NCBI RefSeq assembly: GCF_001689125.2
Contig: NZ_CP015405.2
Coordinates: 401,001-465,000 of the forward strand
From: Blautia pseudococcoides
GTDB lineage: Bacteria > Bacillota > Clostridia > Lachnospirales > Lachnospiraceae
Length of the DNA: 64,000 nt
Direction: 5' to 3'
Below the pieces are notes generated by a model. That model made no database searches and had not been told where the DNA came from. It was given only the letters and a program-made list of their open reading frames with translations. Positions 61,705 to 64,000 of the stretch are shown here, one piece after another. A program made the translations under genes and the position numbers. Numbering within the stretch: position 1 is the first letter of the stretch; each line of letters starts with the position of its first letter.

Positions 61705-62742
61705 TTATCCGATGCTGGACATGATTCCCATGAGCGGGAGCATGACAGACAGAAGAATCATGCCAACCACCACAGACAGAACAGCCACCAGAGTCGGCTC
61801 CAGTTTGGATACAATACCGGATATCCGTTCATTTACTTCCTCGTCGTACTGGACGGCTATCTGACGCATCACATCATCCATGGCACCTGTGCGGAAACCG
61901 ATATTGACCATGCGCGCATAAAGCCCGGAGAAAATCCCGGCTTTGGAAAGCGCTTCCGAAAATCCGGTGCCCTCCGAGATCAGGTCCCTGGCCGTTTGGA
62001 TCTTTTCCTGCATGACAGGGTGGTCGGTGAGGCGCGATACCATTTCAAGACTCTGGTCTGTATCCAGGCCGCTGCTAAGGGCCAGGGACATGCCGCTTGC
62101 AAAACGCGCAGCCGCTATGTTTTCCGAAAGGCCTTTGGTCAGGAAAAATCGTCCGGCAAAGTTTTTAAGAGACTGCCGCCCTTTGCCGGTGCAGGAAAAA
62201 TAGAAAAACAGTACGATCACTACAGCGGCAAGCAATAGGAACACCAGGGCATACCGGTTCATAACCTGTCCCAATCCCATAACGCTTCTGGAGATGCCGG
62301 TAAGGCCCGTACCAAGCTGTTCAAATACCTGCTCAAAGATAGGCATGACCTTTGTGACCAGTACCAGTACAACGGCCAGCATCATGAGGATCATAACCAG
62401 AGGGTAGGTGACAGCGCTTTTAATATTTTTGGAAATGGCATCCTCCCGCTCATAATGTTCGGAAAGGGCTGACATGACATCATCCAGACGGCCTGCCTGC
62501 TCTCCGATCTCTACCATATTACACAGATATTTGGGGAAGACTTGCGCTTCCTCCAGGGAGGACCAGAGACAGCCTGTCTGTTCTATCTGCTCCAGGACTG
62601 TTTTGAGGATCTGCTGCCCTTCCTCCTGGGGTGCATCCTCCAGCATAATGGTAAGCCCCTCAGTGGAGGAGATGCCGGAGCGGAGAATGAGAGCCATCTG
62701 GCTGCAGAAGGTTGAGAGTTCATTGTTGGATAAAACTTTCAT
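61705..62742 (-). CDS. PilC/GspF-type inner-membrane platform protein
   Basis: A 345-residue protein with two copies of the T2SF domain (about 10-130 and 210-335) and about three membrane helices (near 110, 165 and 315). Conserved elements include YPLVMILMMLAVVLVL and the end PTLVAVLSVVVGMILLSVMLPLMGI. It connects the ATPase to pilin assembly. It is the second gene of the minus-strand operon. Confidence 0.88.
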   Translation of the reverse strand: MKVLSNNELSTFCSQMALILRSGISSTEGLTIMLEDAPQEEGQQILKTVLEQIEQTGCLWSSLEEAQVFPKYLCNMVEIGEQAGRLDDVMSALSEHYEREDAISKNIKSAVTYPLVMILMMLAVVLVLVTKVMPIFEQVFEQLGTGLTGISRSVMGLGQVMNRYALVFLLLAAVVIVLFFYFSCTGKGRQSLKNFAGRFFLTKGLSENIAAARFASGMSLALSSGLDTDQSLEMVSRLTDHPVMQEKIQTARDLISEGTGFSEALSKAGIFSGLYARMVNIGFRTGAMDDVMRQIAVQYDEEVNERISGIVSKLEPTLVAVLSVVVGMILLSVMLPLMGIMSSIG

Positions 62743-62753
62743 GCTGCTCCTTT

Positions 62754-63719
62754 CTAACGGGTATACCGTACGGTATAATTACTTCCGTCACCAATGTATT
62801 TTAATATCTTTTTGCTGTTTTTATTACTGGAGGCAAAGGTGGGATCCATGCGCTTCCAGCTCTTTCCATCGAATTCAATAATATTGTCGATCCATCCCAC
62901 ATCCTTGATGTATACACTGATCCACGCGTGATATACCTTGCCGGAATAGCCGATTTCCAGCTTTGTGGGAATATCCTGGGAGCGCAGCATTGCGGTCATC
63001 AGGGAGGCATAGTCAAAGCAGATGCCTTTGCAGGAGGAAAGGGTCTCGTCCAAATCCGGCAGATATCCGTTTGGGACGGTCTTGGCTTTCTCCTCGTCAT
63101 AGGATATGGTCTCTATGACATAATTGTAGATATCCGCCACAGCATCCAGATCGGAGGAGGCTGTCTTAACCTGTTCCTGAGCAGTTTTCACAGCCTGGCT
63201 TTCCGGGGTGAAATCCACATACTGGTTAGGATACAGGTAGGGAATAAATCCGCTCTCCAGCTTTACATCAATGGTTTCGCTGTAGAGTGCTGCATATTTG
63301 TCACCTGTAATATTTTCATATGTGCTTATGGTGTATGAACCGTCCCCGGAAGTGAGGGGCATGGTCACATAGGGACCAGAGGTTATGAAATATTTGTAAT
63401 TAATGCCGTCAGGGCCGTCTATCTGGATATTGGCCTTGGCTGCATCCCCTGTATACCGGGCCATAATGTAGCCCTGGTCTGTGTGGGAAACGTCGATGAT
63501 CAGGGGTTCTGCCCCCAGTACGGCGGTTCCTGACGCCTGGGGTACATGGACATTCGGCGTATTGGGGCGTACCGTTTCTTTTTTCTCTGCTTGGGAAGTG
63601 CTGGGTTTTTTTGTGGAGCCGGACGATGCGCTGGCGGCGGAACAGGAGGCCAGGATCAGTGCGGGACACAGAACAGCTAAAATGCCGCATAGCAGATGGA
63701 ATATACGGTTGTGAGTCAT
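62754..63719 (-). CDS. Transglutaminase-like lipoprotein
   Basis: A 321-residue exported lipoprotein with lipobox ILASC near residue 26. The C-terminal transglutaminase-like cysteine protease domain has Cys in CKGICFDYASLM, His in VYHAWISV and Asp in MDPTFASS. A linker rich in Ser/Thr follows the signal. Family members cut or cross-link peptide bonds outside the cell. AGGAGGG lies upstream. It leads the pilus-like operon, 11 bases ahead of the PilC-like gene. Confidence 0.85.
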   Translation of the reverse strand: MTHNRIFHLLCGILAVLCPALILASCSAASASSGSTKKPSTSQAEKKETVRPNTPNVHVPQASGTAVLGAEPLIIDVSHTDQGYIMARYTGDAAKANIQIDGPDGINYKYFITSGPYVTMPLTSGDGSYTISTYENITGDKYAALYSETIDVKLESGFIPYLYPNQYVDFTPESQAVKTAQEQVKTASSDLDAVADIYNYVIETISYDEEKAKTVPNGYLPDLDETLSSCKGICFDYASLMTAMLRSQDIPTKLEIGYSGKVYHAWISVYIKDVGWIDNIIEFDGKSWKRMDPTFASSNKNSKKILKYIGDGSNYTVRYTR

Positions 63720-63770
63720 ACGGGACCCTCCTCGTGTCTGCTGCTTCTTTCGTTCTGAACAATTGTTTTA

Positions 63771-63799
63771 ATCATATCATTTTTTCCTTCATAAAGCAA
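63771..63799 (-). promoter_or_regulatory. Promoter of the transglutaminase/pilus-like operon
   Basis: On the minus strand TTGCTT (63799-63794), 17-base spacer, TATGAT (63776-63771), about 50 bases before the start. Confidence 0.55.
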
Positions 63800-63827
63800 T
63801 ATGAGGGAAAAGTTATGGAATTTGATA

Positions 63828-63856
63828 TTGTAATATGGGACTAAATTCGATAGAAT
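63828..63856 (+). promoter_or_regulatory. Promoter of the lipoprotein gene at 63916
   Basis: TTGTAA at 63828-63833, 17-base spacer, TAGAAT at 63851-63856. It is divergent from the transglutaminase promoter. Confidence 0.55.
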
Positions 63857-63915
63857 AGAAATAGTTATGCATACTGGGAACCTTTTAGCCTACTGCTGAG
63901 AGGAGATATGCTGTA

Positions 63916-64000
63916 ATGAAAAAGAAGATTTGTTTCGGACTGCTTGTGCTGTCCGCGTTGTTTATGTCATCCTGTCAAAAACAGGAGGAAACACTTCTGC
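63916..64000 (+). CDS. Lipoprotein, 5' part only
   Basis: The first 28 residues are visible: a basic start (MKKKICFG), a hydrophobic stretch and a lipobox FMSSC at about 17-21, followed by a polar tail. AGGAGA lies nine bases upstream. The rest is outside the window, so the function cannot be told. Confidence 0.7.
   Translation, partial: MKKKICFGLLVLSALFMSSCQKQEETLL

Overview
The window looks like a chromosomal segment of a low-to-mid GC Firmicute, most likely a gut Lachnospiraceae of the Blautia type (inference from gene content, not a database match). Support comes from strong AGGAGG-type ribosome sites, the rpsF-ssb-rpsR and gdpP-rplI-dnaB gene orders, YesM/YesN-type two-component systems, a class B sortase, CUT1 sugar transporters and a GPH symporter. 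No CRISPR array, rRNA, insertion sequence or prophage was seen. One tRNA is present, an initiator tRNA-Met on the minus strand.

Layout. 1-5330 is the visibly AT-rich right end of a surface-polysaccharide locus: a hexapeptide acetyltransferase cut by the window edge, a flippase, and the three genes for UDP-N-acetyl-L-fucosamine (capE, capF, capG types). 5475-12455 (minus) is a four-gene histidine/urocanate operon: hutH, a YjiH-type membrane protein, an old-yellow-enzyme-type reductase and hutU; hutI and hutG are absent. 12735-23943 (plus) holds a BTAD/AAA/TPR regulator with a YesM/YesN pair, then a sugar ABC transporter and a GH32-like enzyme. 24069-28568 holds a PD-(D/E)XK nuclease-like gene, a VOC protein, a Gfo/Idh/MocA pseudogene, an RsmH paralogue and a UvrC-like GIY-YIG protein.

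28519-38192 (plus) is the most interesting part. An AraC regulator fused to a GH39-like domain precedes an operon of GPH symporter, Gfo/Idh/MocA oxidoreductase, TIM-barrel isomerase, a DUF6379-type small protein, a flavodoxin-like FMN reductase, a second TIM-barrel isomerase and a second oxidoreductase. The isomerase plus small-subunit pair resembles the alpha/beta C-glycoside deglycosidases (CarB/CarC, DfgA/DfgB, DgpB/DgpC). The operon is therefore proposed to import a glycoside, oxidise its sugar at C3 and eliminate the aglycone, with a duplicated second half of unknown role.

38380-46483 is a starch/oligosaccharide region: sugar acetyltransferase, malQ, a GH13 alpha-glucosidase, an AraC regulator, a MITE-like inverted-repeat element and a GH3 enzyme with permuted domains. 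46571-58700 is mostly housekeeping: tRNA-fMet, a zinc-ribbon membrane protein, sortase B, sirtuin, DUF951, rpsF-ssb-rpsR, an OmpR-type two-component system, gdpP-rplI-dnaB, and a small DUF3796 plus HTH operon with a palindrome over its promoter. 58830-63719 (minus) encodes a reduced type IV pilus/type II secretion-like set ending in a PilT ATPase. A lipoprotein gene starts at 63916 and runs off the end.
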